NCBI GenBank assembly: GCA_944990035.1
Contig: CALYLX010000136.1
Location: forward strand, 1,116,001-1,180,000
DNA: 64,000 nt
DNA from: Clitopilus passeckerianus
Lineage: Eukaryota > Basidiomycota > Agaricomycetes > Agaricales > Entolomataceae
Direction: 5' to 3'
Shown: positions 50,276 through 61,964 of the stretch, piece after piece
How positions within the stretch are numbered: position 1 is the stretch's first letter
Layout of the letters: each line of letters starts with the position of its first letter
Notes under the pieces: model-generated
Databases searched by the model: none
What the model saw: only the letters and a program-made list of their open reading frames with translations
Told to the model about the DNA's origin: nothing
Translations under genes and position numbers: made by a program

Positions 50276-51041
50276 TCATTCTGGCTTTTGCATGGCGGCG
50301 TTCGCCATCGATTCTGAGGTGTTATTATATAGGTGTCGACCGTAATAGTGGTGGCGAGCGTGTGCATGTGGATGCGGAACATGATGCATTTGTGCTGCAG
50401 TATACGGGGCGGTGAGTGTCACTGGTTGGCGAGTAAATGTTCCGTCAGGAACGGGGTTTGGGTTTGCATTCCCGGGCGTTGTGATGTTTGGAGTTGGCGG
50501 GTGCGAAGATGGTACGATCGTTTGTTGAGTGTTGTCAAGATTGTACATGCTCTCCATGGGGTCTTGGAAACCCTCGTGATTGTTGGTGGGAACAATTGGG
50601 GAGGTTGAGATGTCCATAGGAGCCTCTTCATCAGCGTCGTGCTCAGCATTGAGAGATTCATTTTGGTCGTTGTTGGCAGCCTTTTGAGCCGCTATTTCTT
50701 CAGCTGTGAGAAAGCGACCGCCAGGACCCCGCGGCCGGCGCATGGCGTGTTTGTGGCGTGATTCATGAAGGTATGGCTGTATGACCAGTTGTTCCAGACA
50801 TTATTCTACACAAAATAGACGCGATAAAGAGACGTACCTTTCGTTGACGAGACAAGCGGTGAACTTCCTCTAGCCGTGCCCTTGCAACTCGACGTTTGAG
50901 GATACGAAAATATTGCTTTGCATTGACATATAGAGGTTCATCGTCAATTGGTTGTTCTTCGGGAGGATTGAAGATAGGTTGCTGAAACGAAGGTTGTTGT
51001 CGGTCAAAGTTAAGCTGATAGGCAGGTGGAAACAGTTCCAT
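50276..51041 (-). CDS. HAP2: CCAAT-binding factor subunit Hap2 (NF-YA)
   Basis: Sequence-specific subunit of the trimeric CCAAT-binding complex, which controls respiration, iron and redox genes in fungi. Exons 51041-50838 and 50776-50276 give 234 aa. The NF-YA core is complete: subunit-interaction helix PLYVNAKQYFRILKRRVARA, linker, then the DNA-binding part RKPYLHESRHKHAMRRPRGP followed by GGRFLT. YF replaces the common YH in the first helix. The intron falls between the two halves of the core (RK/PYLHESRH). The C-terminus is His/Asn/Pro-rich and probably disordered. Divergent from THO1 with 84 bp between the start codons. Confidence 0.95.
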
Positions 51042-51068
51042 CGCCTCAGACGACGAGGATGGATTGCG

Positions 51069-51073
51069 ATTGG
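51069..51073 (-). promoter_or_regulatory. CCAAT box in the HAP2/THO1 divergent promoter
   Basis: The minus strand reads CAACCAATCGC, 28 bp before the HAP2 ATG. CCAAT followed by one or two bases and then CG is close to the preferred fungal CCAAT-complex site. Could mediate autoregulation; motif match only. Confidence 0.35.
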
Positions 51074-51125
51074 TTGTGCACCAACCTGGTCACAGTCACA
51101 GTCACACCGCCTGCACCGTTCTTCA

Positions 51126-51823
51126 ATGGAAGCCAAACTCAAAGCATTGAAGGTTGCCGACCTCAGAGCCGTTCTGACGAAAGCGGGCCAGCCAGCACCT
51201 GCAAAGGCTAACAAGGCGGACTTGATAGCAAAGATTATTGCTTCACAACCTGCCATTGACGCATATAACGCCATTTATCACGCACCGGAGGCAAATGCAG
51301 CTGTTACCACAACGGCGTATGTATTCACAACTTGCTGAAAACTGTTTATAGTGCTTACTCAGTCTTCCAGACCTGAAGCAACTGGTAATGACGCGTCGCA
51401 GATTGTTGAAGAAGTAGAGGTTCCCACAACAGCTACTGTAACCAGTCTCCAAGAGAATGGCTCAGAAACCCCCGCTTCCCAGTTAAACGCCGAAGAAACC
51501 GAAGAAGAGAAACGCAAGAGAAGGGCTGCTCGATTTGGTATACCACTGGTTGAACCGAAACCCGCCACAACGAAAACTAAGAGTGTCGCTGCACCACCAC
51601 CAGAGGTACGGTGTTAATCTCGAGCCCCGTATACAAGCGCTTCAGCTGATTCTGGTCGACTCCGCAGGACTCTGATAAGCTGAAATCTCGCGCGCAGCGG
51701 TTTGGTGTTACAGCTCAAGAGTCTGCCAGTCAGAAACGCGCAGCGGAAGCAGAGCTTGATCCTGAAGAGGCTGAGAAGAGAAGGAAGCGCGCAGAGCGCT
51801 TTGGAATGCCTGTGCTGAACTGA
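51126..51823 (+). CDS. THO1: SAP-domain mRNA-export protein (Tho1/SARNP/CIP29-like)
   Basis: Introns 51317-51370 and 51606-51667 give 193 aa. The N-terminal SAP domain reads LKVADLRAVLTKAGQPAPAK with KADLIAKII. The C-terminal half carries three copies of the Tho1/SARNP RNA-binding repeat ending in RFG: KRRAARFGIPL, KLKSRAQRFGV and KRRKRAERFGMP. Members bind Sub2/UAP56 and RNA and couple transcription to mRNA packaging and export. Length and architecture match the family. Its promoter is shared with HAP2. Confidence 0.85.
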
Positions 51824-52182
51824 TTGCGTTGCATATATTGCAAGGTCTCGACTGAACCGACTGAACCAGCGTTCAACAGGGCAGCAAAGCGTGAAAGTAT
51901 TTTCCTGCAAAAGTATTCTAATGCTTTTGCCCCGATGTTCGGAAGCATCCTGCCTGTTGTCGCTCCCGCTGCCTAAACCTTGCAAAATTCGAGCTCCATA
52001 CGATGTATACCCGTACTTTGAATTCTACAGCTGAAAGAAAGAAATGTTACCACAGTGATAGGAGGGATGGTGCTAAAAGGAGTTAAGATCATTAGGGACC
52101 GCAAATGCTGCAGCCTTCAACTTTTTCTGATTCCAAGTGTGATTCATAAGCTGTCGGTATCTAATCTTTCGCTGCTACCACC
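51824..52182. other. Intergenic region upstream of REI1
   Basis: About 360 bases holding the THO1 3' UTR and the REI1 promoter. A short open stretch near 51850-51975 (ending in CCTGTTGTCGCTCCCGCTGCCTAA) has no splice route into THO1 that I could support. No gene called. Confidence 0.45.
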
Positions 52183-53670
52183 ATGGCTCCCGTCAATAAC
52201 GGCCAAACCCTCTTTACTTGCTTGTCATGCTCTATTGCATTCACATCTGCCGATGAGCAGAGTAAGTAGCCTCACTTCTCACATCGCAACCCCATTTTCA
52301 TCTCAGAAAAAATGGCAGGAGTCCATTATCGCTCTGACTTTCACCGGTATAATATGAAGCGTCGAGTGGCCGCTCTTCCACCTGTTTCTCTCTCTATCTT
52401 TGAGCAGAAGATGTCCGAGCGAACAGTTGAAGCTGGAGCACCGGACGTTGTGAAGGATCTCGTGTGCCAGACTTGCAGGTTGGATACTACCTTTGGTTTA
52501 CTCGATTACATACTAACTGATCACAACTTTCAGCAAATCCTTTTCATCCCAAGGAGCATACCACTCGCATCTCAACTCGAAGAAACACAAAGAAGCCGAG
52601 GCAAAATCAGCTGGAACTAACGATTCAGTGAAACCACGAGCGGCGAAGGAAGCACCTAAAGCTAAAGTCGGTTCTTCTGACGAGGTAACAGCTGGAATCA
52701 AGAATGTCGTTCTGGAAGAAGAGACACCAGAATCTATGGAGGACATCATCGACGAGAAAATTGCCGCTGCGAAAGAGCAACTATCTCCACAACACTGCTT
52801 GTTCTGTCTCACGGAATCCTCATCCTTAGAAGACAATCTCTCTCATATGTCTTCATCACATTCATTCTTCATCCCCGATACCGACTATCTCATCAACATC
52901 GAAGGGCTCATCACCTACTTGGGTGAAAAGATTGCGGTCGGAAACGTCTGCGTCTTCTGCAATGAACGAGGCAAGGAGTTTAGGTCTGTGGAGGCTGTGA
53001 GGAAGCATATGACTGACAAGAGCCATTGCAAAATTGCCTACTCCAGCCAATCAGATCGACTCGAGGTATCTGATTACTACGACTTCTCGACGTCCTACCC
53101 TGTTATGGGACGAAGGCGGCCGAAGAAAGCAGCAGATGATGAATGGGAGGATGCAGATGACGATGATGGCCAAGATGAGGATGAAATCGTGGATGAAGAA
53201 GCTTCCGACAGCGGTGATTCTCTGGAGGATGGACAGTTGACATATGGCGATTCGCCTTACGAATTGGTTCTCCCATCCGGAGCTCGAATTGGCCACCGAA
53301 CCATGAGAAGATACTACGCACAATCTTTTCGGCCAATCGCATCTACAGACGCCGATGAGGATCCTAATTCAGGGAGAGCTCTTGTGCGACGACTACTATC
53401 AGACAAGAATTCTGCACTGGTTCCCCGGAAAGGAGGGTATGGTGCCTACGGACAGGGTACAGATGTGATAAAGGCAAGAAATCGCGGTGAAGCCCGCGAG
53501 GCAGGTCGGCATGTCAAGGAATTCAGAGACCAGAAACGCAGAGAAGATTTCAAAACAAAGGTTGGCTTCATTGCGAATTCCCAGAAGCATTTCCGTGACC
53601 CTTGTGGGTTTTCCTCACTGCCTCACCTTTCAACAGCTGACTGACCAATATCTCTACAGTATTGCAATGA
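52183..53670 (+). CDS. REI1: Cytoplasmic pre-60S factor Rei1 (ZNF622-like)
   Basis: Zinc-finger protein that acts late in 60S maturation, releasing Arx1 and probing the exit tunnel. Introns 52262-52306, 52479-52533 and 53604-53659 give 443 aa. First zinc finger LFTCLSCSIAF followed by VHYRSDFHRYNMKRRVA. Second finger CQTCRKSF with AYHSHLNSKKH, restored only by splicing. Third and fourth fingers QHCLFCLTESSSLEDNLSHM and CVFCNERGKEFRSVEAVRKH. An acidic stretch (DDEWEDADDDDGQDEDE) follows, then the conserved GHRTMRRYYAQSF and the C-terminal KHFRDPLLQ. The last five codons lie across the final intron: T/TA-TTG-CAA-TGA restores LLQ. Confidence 0.94.
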
Positions 53671-53832
53671 TTCGACAATGTGGATGGTTGCATGGGCAAT
53701 TTCAGGAGGCAATTGTTCTTTTCAATTAATTATAGTCTACGCAACGGAAATATAGACAGGAAGTGCGAGTGAAATGTGAATACTAATAGGGTATCATGCG
53801 AAAGTTAAAAGTCAAGAGGAATAGAAACCAGT

Positions 53833-56800
53833 CTAGTACAAATAAGCTGCAGGAACAACTCCTTCTTGGCCTGTTCGAACATCTCGGGCATACCACCAGC
53901 TGGAGGAATTGAGTCAGACGAAATTCGATCAAATGAGATAACCATAAAACGTACGCAGGATCTCGGTCGTCTAGGACTTCTAACTCGGCTCCTGCAGAGA
54001 TTGGTAGTTCACCTTCCCCAGCACCATCGAAAGAGTATCGTGCATGAGCTGGTCGGCTCATCTCCTCCGCCATTAAACCTCCTGCGGCATCGAGAGGGGT
54101 CTCCGCTCTCAGGTAATTGCTGGCGTCAGGGCCAAATGGATCCTGCTTCTCGCCCTCTATGCGATCTTCCTCCCTGTCTGCAGCCCCGAAAGCTCCCGCA
54201 CCAAGGATGGTCGTTCGGGTAGCCGCGTTGATATGCTCCAATAGGGACGAGGGCCGAATGGAAGAAATGTCATCGTCCTCTTCTGGAGCAGCCAATAGCT
54301 TGTTGAGTTTTTCTTCGCGTTTCGAGAAAAGTGACCATAAGATGCCAATTAATGATATAAGAAAGACAACGCCGGCAGCGATAGCAATGGAAATTAGAAT
54401 GACGATGCCAGTGGCCAAGAAATCTAAGAGAGTATGTTAGCTGTGTTTGAGACTCCAAGAAAGGGGTGCTCACGGTGTTTATTGAAACTGAAGGTCGCTA
54501 AAGAACGGAAGAGGGAAGCGATCGTACCGCTTGCACCCGATACATCGGTTGTGCGAATGTAAGGAATCAGAGTTGATCCATCGAAGAGTGCTGAAGACGC
54601 GGTCCCAAATGTTGGGTCTGATAGGAACCCGGAGACAAGAAGCATGCGATCTGATTGAATTATATCGTTGCCAGAATGTGTATCTTGGAGAGGAACCATT
54701 GTGAGTTGTGTAACGCTGGTGTTTCCATGCAGAACAGTATCTGACAAAGCTATGATCAGCTCCCGATTTAGATAAGTGGGCGGCAAGTACCTAGTTTTGA
54801 CCAAGTAGCGCCGTTCCAGAACGCAAGGAAGGGTGCGGAGTCGCCAGAAGACCTGCGGATTATACGTTTGACACCGCAGTTGTTATGAGGAGTCGTAGAC
54901 AACTAACCTGCCAGCGACAAAAATGCTGCTTTGATTACGGTCATTGACTTCGAGGGCAGTGACGGGGCCTGGGAGGTCACTTGCTCCACCCAAAGGTGTC
55001 CAAGTAGAATTGGAAAAGCTGTATTGAACAACATTGGATGCAGCGTCACCCGAAAGAGATATGGAGCCTGATGCAATCAACAGATCTTGATTCGTCTGTG
55101 GGAGAACAAGGTTAACAAGAGAGGATGCATGAGGAATTTGGGATGCGTACGCCAGCGTAATTGACGGCTGAGACTTCTCCCTTGATTCCATTTCCAAGGC
55201 TATTCCACTGTTTGCTGTTAAGGTCATACCCGCAAATCGACTGGCACGACAGTGATCCAGCCCGAGAGAAGGATCCAGCGACAATGATGACGTTCTGATT
55301 CGAAGATGGTTTGGAAATCGAACGAACAACCACACGGGAACTTGTCTCTGAAGACAAAGGCTGGAAGGAGCCTGTAGCCCAAGCGCCAAGCGACAGGTCG
55401 TACACTGCAAATCCGTTTGCTTCGGTTTCAGCCAAAGAGAATTCACCCCCTACGTAAAGTTGATTGCCGTCCACAAACAGCGCGCGAACCGTTCCGTTCA
55501 CCTGCGGTCCGTTGATTCCAGCAAGGGTGTTGTCGATGGGATTATAGAAGGCGATTGCCTCAAAGGTGCTACTGGAATTGGGAGAATGGAATGTGAAATT
55601 TCCTCCGATTATCACTAACTCAGCAGACGATGTCGTATTTTTCCAGAATGTGCCTGCAAACACGGAGGGGGCTGAAGAGGGTAATGAGGAAGGAAGGGGT
55701 GGTAACTGGGTGGATGCGGTCTGCCTAGAGAACAAGGTGGATTTGACGTGCGTGAACCATCCAAGTGCTCTCCTTGAATGGGATGGGTCCCTCTTGATGA
55801 CAGAAGGTGTAATCGTTGAGGTGCTTCCATTCGAGAGTTGAGCACCAAGGGGCGAAACTTGGGGCTCGTTATTGTCACCATTCTTGAGTAGTACCATGCC
55901 TGATGCGCCAAACTTTCTGGACGCATTGACGTTGCCAGCAATCAGGGTGGTAGTGGAGGTGCTGTTGGTGATCATAGCCATATTTCCAACTAGGAACCCT
56001 CCACTGTTGACCCATTCGTGCGTTTGCAAGTCCCAGATTGCATAACCTGCGGTAGGGATGCCAGCCACGTCTTCCTTGGATGCGAACGTCCTGGTAAAGT
56101 TGCCCGCTACCTGCAGCTGCTGATTCTGAATGTTCAACGCAGTAACGGTCCCGTCTACACCACCACCCAGCGCGGTCCAGGTGTCTTTGTTGACATCATA
56201 GATTGCAACACCATGCAATAGACCGTTGGAACTTCCTGTAGGATTGTCGCTGAAGCCGCCTCCTACGATCAAAGTATCACGGAACGAAAGGAGGGCATTG
56301 ACAGGACCGTTCAGCCCGTTGGCTTGCACGCGAGCGAGGGCACCGTTCTTGAAGGCCACAAAATTTGATGTCCCCGAAGCAGAGCCTGACGAAAGGGTGA
56401 AGGCACCACCGAGGAAGATCGCACCGGAAGGATGGTGGGCGACTGCTGATACGGAGGATGGTTTGGCAAATGCCAGACCGTTGCTTCCTCCAGATGCATC
56501 AAAGAGGTCAAATCCAACCTCATCGAGGAATGTTGTAGTGGTGTTGGGGAGTGTTTGAGTGGCATCGGCTGAAGAGCCTGGACCGTTTCGGACCCATTCA
56601 TAGAATCCAAAGCTGTTCTTCTTTCCTTGCGTCGCAGTAGAACCTCCAGAGGAGTCGGTATCGTTACCCGCCGATTTCAAGATGAGCTGGACGCGATCGG
56701 CAACAATTTCATACAGGCCATTCTGTCCGGATCCGGTTGGACTATCGGCAAGGGCAAGAGTCACGGTGGTAACGAAAGAAGTTGAGGATGGGAGGATGGG

Positions 56801-58388
56801 GCCACTGTAGATGGTGACGGAGGTGTCGTCATCCGTTCTCTGCGAGATGGTAGATATTTGGGGATCCAAGCCTTCTCCCGGGAAAACTGTGACCTTGACC
56901 GAGGTCCGCATCTCGCAATCCTGCAAGGCGACACATCCCGGGATTAGAAGATTAACTTCATAATTCCCGGATGCGGAGACATAGGGTAACCAGGTGAGAG
57001 TAGGAGCTGACGACGACGAAGTTCCCACTTTCACATCGGATACGAGGACAGATTGAATGGTGCCAGGGATATTGGTGTTTGCTACTTTGACGACCCAATC
57101 ACCAGTGCGTGTAGTGTTGGAAGGATTAGGCGAAAAGCACGAGTCGCCATTGTTTTCTTCGATAGCAGAGGCAAACGCTCCTGAAGAAAGGAGCTGGAGG
57201 ATATGCAATCCAGGTGCGTTGCCCGTAAATTGAGACAGTTTGATTTGCACGCCCGTAATGTCGAGGGTACTATCGAAGAGAAAGTCTTGATAGAGAAGGG
57301 AGGAGTCGGTGGAGAGCGGACAGGGATCTGAACAGGTCTGCATCTGTCCGGAAGTTGGATCGCGGAAGTGCATCGTCTGTACTTTATTGTCAGGGATAGT
57401 TGTGATGCTGACAGTGTACCTATTAGTTTAATCGTCAACTTGAGCTACGGAAAACGTACCTGAATCCAGTGGTCCCGTGGTTGGGTTGGAATGTGTTCCC
57501 CAAACGAACACCATTAGCTGAGATAAAGGAGAATGTCCTGACTGTCACTAATGCCTGATTCTGGTCCGCGGCAAACCAAGTGTTTCCTGGTCCGTCGGCA
57601 CCGGAAGGGCATAGGATACTCTTGATGTTGCTATACCGTGTGTCGGTCGTGGATTCGGAACCTTCTATCTCGGCATTTGATAATGGAATTGGAACGAGGG
57701 ATGATGAGAAGGGCGTGGCTCCTTTCGAGAACGGGACATTGGGGTTGTTGGTGTCGTTCAAAGTGGAGCCACCAGGGCCATCGAAGGATGTTACGAAGGA
57801 GCCCGCGAAGAACAAACTAGAGTCGGAAGAATTGGTGGTAATGGACAAAACTCTTGGTTGTGAACCAGCGACGCCGGCAAAGGGGGGTTTTGACCATGAT
57901 TTTGTCTTCAAATCCCAATATGCGACAGCACTACCTGGAGAAGTGAAGCTTCCACCAACCCAAATCTTGTTCTCCTTTGAATCACAATATATGGCGTTCA
58001 CCTCTCCATTAGGCCCTCCTGAACCAAGTGCAGAGATGCCACCTGTTTTCGAGGTATAAGATGCGACATTGGAGGCTTGTTGGTCCGCGATAGAGGAGAA
58101 GGATCCAGCCAAATAAATTGTATCGCTAAGTGTGCAGCCAGCGAGGATTCGTCCGCCAGGATTGGTGGATGCGAGTGGGGAGAGCGCGCCGTCTTGATTG
58201 CGGGAGAGTAGAGTCGACGCGGACGGGTCGAATGAGAAGGAGGTGGCGTTTTGGATGAAATCTAGACCACTGAATGCGCCTGCGAGACCGACAGTACCCA
58301 TCCGGTCAAAATCGACTTGGGGGAACGACGAGGCGAAAACGCCCATGGAAAGGAAAAGGAGCGGAAGGTAACGTGCTGAAGTGTCCAT
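53833..58388 (-). CDS. RAX2: Rax2-type cortical polarity marker with a cytoplasmic SH3 domain
   Basis: Large type I membrane protein marking growth sites at the cortex; in yeast Rax2 with Rax1 records bud scars. About 1,380 aa in some 8 exons. It starts MDTSARYLPLLFLSMGVFAS, a signal peptide. The extracellular part has many propeller-like repeats with a G-x-F(S/T) turn (IYLAGSFSS, IWVGGSFTS, IFLGGAFTL, LYVGGEFSL, IIVAGSFSR) and numerous N-glycosylation sequons. One membrane segment lies near the end (GIVILISIAIAAGVVFLISL). The cytoplasmic tail of about 150 residues ends in an SH3: ARYSFDGAGEGELPISAGAE then DRDPAWWYARDVRTGQEGVV and PAAYLY. The SH3 is completed by splicing GC/C-TGG across the last intron. 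Start at 58388 preferred over the ATG at 58520. Confidence 0.88.
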
Positions 58389-58577
58389 TATTGAAGGGCT
58401 AGCTTCATGCAGGGTATATGAGTAGAACCGGCCACAGCGTGGTAGAGACGATGAGTATACGACGACGAGGCAGGTGTTGCCAAGCACGTTGAGTCGCGGC
58501 GCAGATGGCAACATGTTCACACGCTCTCAACAACAAGTTTTCAGACTGCAAGTGTACTGAATATTCTATCTATATAT

Positions 58578-59142
58578 CTACTCTTTCTCGCCCTTGACTC
58601 TCACTCCATCTGTATTCTTCACCGAGTCGACTGGTGCAAGGAATGGTGACACTTGCTCGAATGTCCTGAGCCACAAGTCAGTCAGCGGATTACCGCCATT
58701 CAACGAAGCACACACTGGGGGTATCGGAAGCGATGAACGAGGGGACGGTTTGCATCGGAGAATGTCAGAGTGGTCTCGGAGTTGTTGAAGGACATGCTGG
58801 TGTGTTTTGCGGCACGCTCAGTCCAGAGGTCCCGAGGTGCAGTGTAAAGTTGAATCCATCGGGTAATGTAGGCATCTTCGGATGCCTCTGGGGCAAACTT
58901 GTATGCACCAACTACGAGCAAAGAGCAAAGGACCGTGTTACGCCAGAAAGGGCTACCGAATCCTGAAGAAATATTGATTTAAATTCTGAGTTACGGTGCG
59001 GAGAACAGAACGAACCTTCGGTAGGATATTCATGACCCTCAGCGTGAGATTCGTGGGCGTGAGTCGAGCCAAAACGTCGCAAACGGGGTTTAAGAGCTGA
59101 GAGGTTCTTGATAGATTGAGTATTCCTCGACAGCATGGACAT
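58578..59142 (-). CDS. Small single-pass mitochondrial protein, possibly a complex I accessory subunit
   Basis: Three exons give about 150 aa. The N-terminus MSMLSRNTQSIKNLSALKPR is an Arg-rich presequence, followed by a His-rich segment (THAHESHAEGHEYP). A conserved block reads FGSPFWRNTVLCSLLVVGAY with KFAPEASED and YTAPRDLWTE; the hydrophobic part is one membrane helix. The end is VHRFRYPQTFEQVSPFLAPV, joined by splicing CA/G. The layout (presequence, His-rich stretch, single helix, RYPQ tail) is like fungal NADH:ubiquinone oxidoreductase accessory subunits of this size. I recall the pattern rather than a definite ortholog, so the complex I label is tentative. Confidence 0.55.
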
Positions 59143-59245
59143 CGTCGTTAGATGCGGGTGGTCTGTCGGAGGACATTTCGTACTCTATTCGGAAAGTGTA
59201 TGTGTACATGTTTGGCAACAGCCTCATCACCACTTCTTCTTATTA

Positions 59246-59362
59246 ATCAGAAAAATGTTCTAAGCTTAGTCATTACTTGGACTGCTTATTCAATGCTTAG
59301 TATGGTCCAAGCATTGAATAAGCAGCCTAAGTAGAGACTAAGCTGTAGAACATTTTCCTGAT
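59246..59362. repeat. Foldback hairpin (imperfect inverted repeat)
   Basis: Two arms of about 54 nt, 59246-59299 and 59309-59362, are near-perfect reverse complements around a 9-10 nt loop (left arm starts ATCAGAAAAATGTTCTAAGC; right arm ends GTAGAACATTTTCCTGAT). A few mismatches and one-base shifts. Likely a MITE-like foldback element or a relic of one; no coding capacity. Confidence 0.75.
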
Positions 59363-59914
59363 GCGAGGCATGCACAAGTGATTGGGTTTGGACAAAGTTT
59401 ACACAGGGCCAATGGATGGAAACACCTGTGGCCGTAACTCTTGGGAGCCGCCAGGTCTTTCCTTGTGCAGTCCTCATGGCAGGTGGCTGAGGAAACTCTT
59501 GTAATACTTGACAAATGAAAATGTTTTCACATCTTTTATGATGCTGTATTTACTCTACAATACTTTCTTGACATGTATTTAATTTGGAGAAGTGGACATT
59601 GGGATGTTCATTCTTTCATTCATCCTCTTCTCCAGGTATATAGAGTTATTTGGTCTTTCAGGTTAAATATTGGTACTTAGATCCTTTCTTTCATCCTCTT
59701 TTCCAGTCAATTTTTTTGCATTATCTCCCACACAAGTAATCACTACTTTCAACTTGTGTCTTTTATGACTGAACACTGCATCAGCAAAATGGCAAAGCAC
59801 TTGAGGCAACTTAAAAGAAAGGTGGCTTGAAACTGGCTTGAAATTTTTTTCAAGTTTATCAAGTTGGTCTCAAGTACTATTCCAAGATAGAGTGCTTGGT
59901 ATGCTACTTGAATT
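59363..59914. other. AT-rich repeat-region DNA without a gene
   Basis: No open frame of note. A direct repeat of about 25 nt (CTTTCATTCATCCTCTTCTCCAG-like) occurs near 59611-59635 and again near 59682-59706 with a few changes. The N-terminal part of the following transposase remnant may lie here in unrecognisable form. Confidence 0.45.
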
Positions 59915-61724
59915 TTGTATGTTGCAAAAGCCCTTGACAGCCAGCATGGGCAGGCTGTCAATGAGCATGCATATAAAGTGTATTTTGATATAGTGGAGGA
60001 AATACAATTGTGTGGTGACAATGGGGAGCCAATTGCAGCCAAGTGCATATTCTCGATGGATGAGATAGGTTTTGCACCAAATGGTGATGAAGGCTACGAG
60101 AAGGTGATAGGTGCTAAAAGAAAGCATCTTCGGTACCAACAGCAGTCGGGGTCTAGAGAAAACATCTTGGTTACAATCTGTGCTAACAGGACAGCACTGC
60201 CACCTGCAGTCATCTTCAAGAGGAAGGGATACTTGGTGTGTTAGGTGCAAGATAATCTAGCAAAGGCAATGTAAGTCCTATATTACAATGGTATAGATGA
60301 TCAACTCAATCAGTGACAGGCTTGGTTACTCACGGAAAGATTAGACAAACCAAATCATTGGGCTGGAATGGGCAAAACACTTTGAGTCTTTCACTCGTGC
60401 AAAAGCCAACAGCCACTGACAAGCCCTATACCTTAATGGACATAGCTCCCACATTGCCTCCAACCTCCTGTTGCATAGCAAGAATTATCACGTCACAGTT
60501 GCTGGCTATCCAAGCCATGGCACTCACATTTATCAAAGCTTGGATGTGGTCATCTTTGCACCACTCAAACGGGAATATGCTCGTCTTTGTGATAAGCATT
60601 TCTGAGAGACTGGGGAGAGTGTCATAAGGAGAACTTCTTGACAATTTAGGGGGAGGCTCACCTTAATATCCTTACACCTAAGCTTTTAAAGTCGGTCTTT
60701 TTAAAAGTCAGCATTTTCCTATTCAATTGCAACTTGGTTATACCCGAGATGATGGCACCAAGTTGAGAGACATCAACAAAGGTGTATACACCTGTCAAGC
60801 CTCCAATGCCAGTCAAAATCATAGCTGATCTGCTTGTCAATGCTGTTTATCCCATTATCAATCCTACTAATCCCAAAAAAGAAAGACAGCTGATCCAGAA
60901 CTTACCACTTTAAACTGCAATGAACCAGCTACAATCAAGCAATGAGAATACCTGCTGTATCTTTGGTCCCAAGCCCTTTGACTGCTCAGTCACACCTCCT
61001 ACACTGCTATCAATTGAAGTTTCACCTATAAAGCCAAGGTCAGCTCAGACTCAGACAACTCAGTGAGAGCAAACCATGGAAGAAATAGATAGGGAGGAGC
61101 ATGAACAAGACCTGGAGGAGAGGTTGGCTATTGCAGAGGCGTAGCGGGACTATTACAAGGGACAGGTCCTGCAGCAGCAGAGCCAGCTTGTCATCACAAA
61201 TGTTTATTGTAGCTGGCTCTACTGTCAACTGAAGATGAAAGAGAGAAAATAAAACCATGAGGCCAGCAGCTGTATAAGAGACAGGCTTGCACCTATCCTC
61301 ACAGACTCTGCTTTTATTCAAGAAGTCAAGGAAAAGAAAGATAATGCAGCAGCCAAAAAAAGGGCTACCAAAGACGCCAAGAAAAAGAAGAAGAACTACA
61401 ACAAAAAGATAGAGCAATGGAGGAAATTAGAGGCTGTAAAAAAGAAGAAAAATGAGAAGTTAAAGGAGAAGTGGAAGCTGTTGCAGAGTGGGAGAAGGGG
61501 AAAGCAGAAGAAAAAGTGAAGGAAATTAAGGTGAAGGACTGAACAAAGGAGAACCCTTGATCAATGGCAAAAGATCTAGAATTTGCAGAAATTCCACTAA
61601 TTCCAAAGCCAAAATGTAAAAAATGTACTGAAGGTGGTTCCATGTCTGCACAGGAGTCCAAAGGTGAGGTTTTTGAGGGTCTAGATGAGGTGACTTTATT
61701 GTCTGATGACAATGAGGATGCTTG
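59915..61724 (+). pseudogene. Decayed pogo/DDE-1-type transposase
   Basis: Readable first part 59915-60244: AYKVYFDIVEEIQ, then IFSMDEIGFAPNGDEG with the first catalytic Asp, GAKRKH, ENILVTICANRTALPPAVIF. A TAG breaks the frame at 60242. Later frames carry VAGYPSHGTHIYQSLDVVIF and APLKREYARLCDKHF, the end of the DDE-1 core. Beyond 60.6 kb, scattered pieces show the typical C-terminal coiled tail of these fungal elements (LAPILTDSAFIQEV; KDAKKKKKNYNKKIEQWRKL), ending about 61724. Multiple stops and frame changes: clearly inactive. No terminal repeats recognised. The basic, Lys-rich tail and DDE core suit a Fot1/pogo-like Tc1-mariner-superfamily member. Confidence 0.7.
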
Positions 61725-61964
61725 AGGTGTAGTTATCTTGCAGTTTCTCATGGTTAGCCGAGGACTGTACAAAGGACTGATATAGCTGATTTTGGCATGA
61801 TTTCACAAAAACATTCCTGTATCCCTTTCCTCATTGTATATAGACCCCACACTTGTATAGCATATTGCTTATAATGTATCCTCACTATTGTGATGAGTAA
61901 AGATGGGGAGAGCAACACAATTATTCTATATATTCGTCAATTTATTTTGGGTGTATAAATGATT

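Noticed and set aside
55566..58059. Long plus-strand open frames antisense to RAX2
   Set aside because: Shadows of the repetitive Gly/Ser-rich RAX2 coding sequence; no family resemblance.
61040..61772. Minus-strand hydrophobic open frames (LFVVVLLLFLGVFG-like)
   Set aside because: Antisense of the Lys-rich tail of the decayed transposase; hydrophobicity is an artefact of AAG/AAA codons.
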